NCBI GenBank assembly: GCA_013112585.1
Contig: JABFGH010000006.1
Location: forward strand, 62,001 to 126,000
Direction: 5' to 3'
DNA from: Ignavibacteriota bacterium
GTDB taxonomy: Bacteria; Bacteroidota; Ignavibacteria; Ignavibacteriales; Melioribacteraceae
DNA length: 64,000 nt
The notes under the pieces were generated by a model. It saw only the letters and a list, made by a program, of their open reading frames with translations. It was not told the origin of the DNA and did no database searches. Below, piece after piece: positions 63,410 to 64,000 of the stretch. How positions within the stretch are numbered: position 1 is the stretch's first letter; each line of letters begins with the position of its first letter. The position numbers and the translations under genes are program-made.

Positions 63410-64000
63410 ATGGCTAGATATATTGGACCAAATTGTAAACTGTGCAGAAGGGAAAAACAGAAGTTGTTTCTAAAAGGCAGCAAGTGTCATTCAGATAAAT
63501 GCCCTATAGAATCAAAAAACTATCCTCCCGGTGAGCATGGTCTAAGCAGAAGAGTTAAGTTTTCTGAATATGGTTTGCAGCTTAGAGAAAAACAAAAAGT
63601 GAAAAGAATGTATGGATTGCTCGAAGCTCAATTCCATTCTTACTATGTTAAAGCGAACAGACAAAAAGGTGTTCCCGGTGAAAACTTAATTAAAATTCTT
63701 GAAAGAAGATTAGACAATACCGTGTTTAGATTAGGTTTTGCTTCATCAAGAAAAGAAGCACGTCAATTGCTTCTTCACAGGCACTTTTTAGTAAATGGTA
63801 AAATTGTAAATATACCTTCCTACTTACTAAAACCCGGTGACGTTATTAGTGTGAGAGACAAAAGTAAAAAATTAGATGTAGTTCATAATTCATTGAGAAA
63901 AACTAAAGATAATCTTTATAGCTGGCTGCAAGTTGATAAGGCATTACTTTCGGGTACGTTTTTACAAATACCGGAAAGGGATGAAGTACCGCTTACAGCT
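63410..64000 (+). CDS. rpsD: 30S ribosomal protein uS4, truncated by the window end
   Basis: 197 codons are present and no stop is reached; S4 usually has about 200-210 residues, so only the last few are missing. The start MARYIGPNCKLCRREKQK and KCHSDKCPIESKNYPPGEHG carry four cysteines (9, 12, 26, 31) expected for the zinc-binding form. The S4 RNA-binding domain (LDNTVFRLGFASSRKEARQL) follows. S4 is an assembly initiator and represses the alpha operon in E. coli. Confidence 0.95.
   Translation, partial: MARYIGPNCKLCRREKQKLFLKGSKCHSDKCPIESKNYPPGEHGLSRRVKFSEYGLQLREKQKVKRMYGLLEAQFHSYYVKANRQKGVPGENLIKILERRLDNTVFRLGFASSRKEARQLLLHRHFLVNGKIVNIPSYLLKPGDVISVRDKSKKLDVVHNSLRKTKDNLYSWLQVDKALLSGTFLQIPERDEVPLTA

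Overview
The window is an AT-rich bacterial chromosome segment in which every recognised gene lies on the + strand. The best taxonomic reading is the Ignavibacteria (Ignavibacteriota) or a close relative in the Bacteroidota/Chlorobiota group. Three things support this: a secreted protein ends in a type IX secretion C-terminal domain with the NYPNPFNP signature; several intergenic promoters fit the TTG-N19/20-TAnnTTTG pattern known from Bacteroidota; and many core genes start with TTG behind a strong AGGAG. This placement rests on reading alone, without a database search.

Layout. (1) 1-6984: the end of a division and cell-wall (dcw) cluster, murD(end)-ftsW-murG-murC-ftsQ-ftsA-ftsZ, closed by a hairpin terminator near 7117-7181. 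(2) 7441-26399: an envelope polysaccharide locus. It holds a small predicted beta-barrel protein, rfbB, a Wza-like export protein, a Wzz-like chain-length protein, a Wzy-like polymerase, a Wzx-like flippase, a frameshifted methyltransferase, a sulfotransferase, several GT2 and GT4 glycosyltransferases, wecB, an lhgO-type oxidase, an initiating polyprenyl-phosphate sugar transferase, and an unusual glycosyltransferase fused to a degenerate sugar-transferase module. Together these could start, build, flip, polymerise and export a sulfated lipid-linked repeat-unit polysaccharide. (3) 26412-34491: metabolic and miscellaneous genes (accA, a hotdog thioesterase, an alanine/aspartate-type aminotransferase, an M16 peptidase, a T9SS-exported protein and a ComM/YifB AAA ATPase), separated by repeat-rich intergenic DNA. 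(4) 34910-35968: tRNA-Tyr, tRNA-Gly, tRNA-Thr, rpmG and tRNA-Trp, with several broken tRNA copies. (5) 35994-47130: secE-nusG-rplKAJL-rpoBC. (6) 47232-64000: rpsL-rpsG-fusA-tuf, then the S10, spc and alpha operons from rpsJ to a truncated rpsD, with a tRNA-Gln gene between rplR and rpsE.

The coding part is mostly conventional. The most unusual DNA is at 35136-35615. There, one partial tRNA-Gly copy and two tandem 86-bp partial tRNA-Thr copies have the anticodon arm replaced by the same 15-nt palindrome (TCCCGCTRAGCGGGA). In E. coli the matching tRNA-Tyr/Gly/Thr cluster is followed by tufB, which is absent here, so the debris may be a scar of that loss. Other points to check are the GT2-PHPT fusion, the single-base frameshift in a C7 run of the methyltransferase, degenerate heptanucleotide tandem repeats and two CGCAAAG-type inverted repeats between genes, and the tRNA gene inside the spc operon. 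No CRISPR array, insertion sequence, rRNA gene or prophage was seen.
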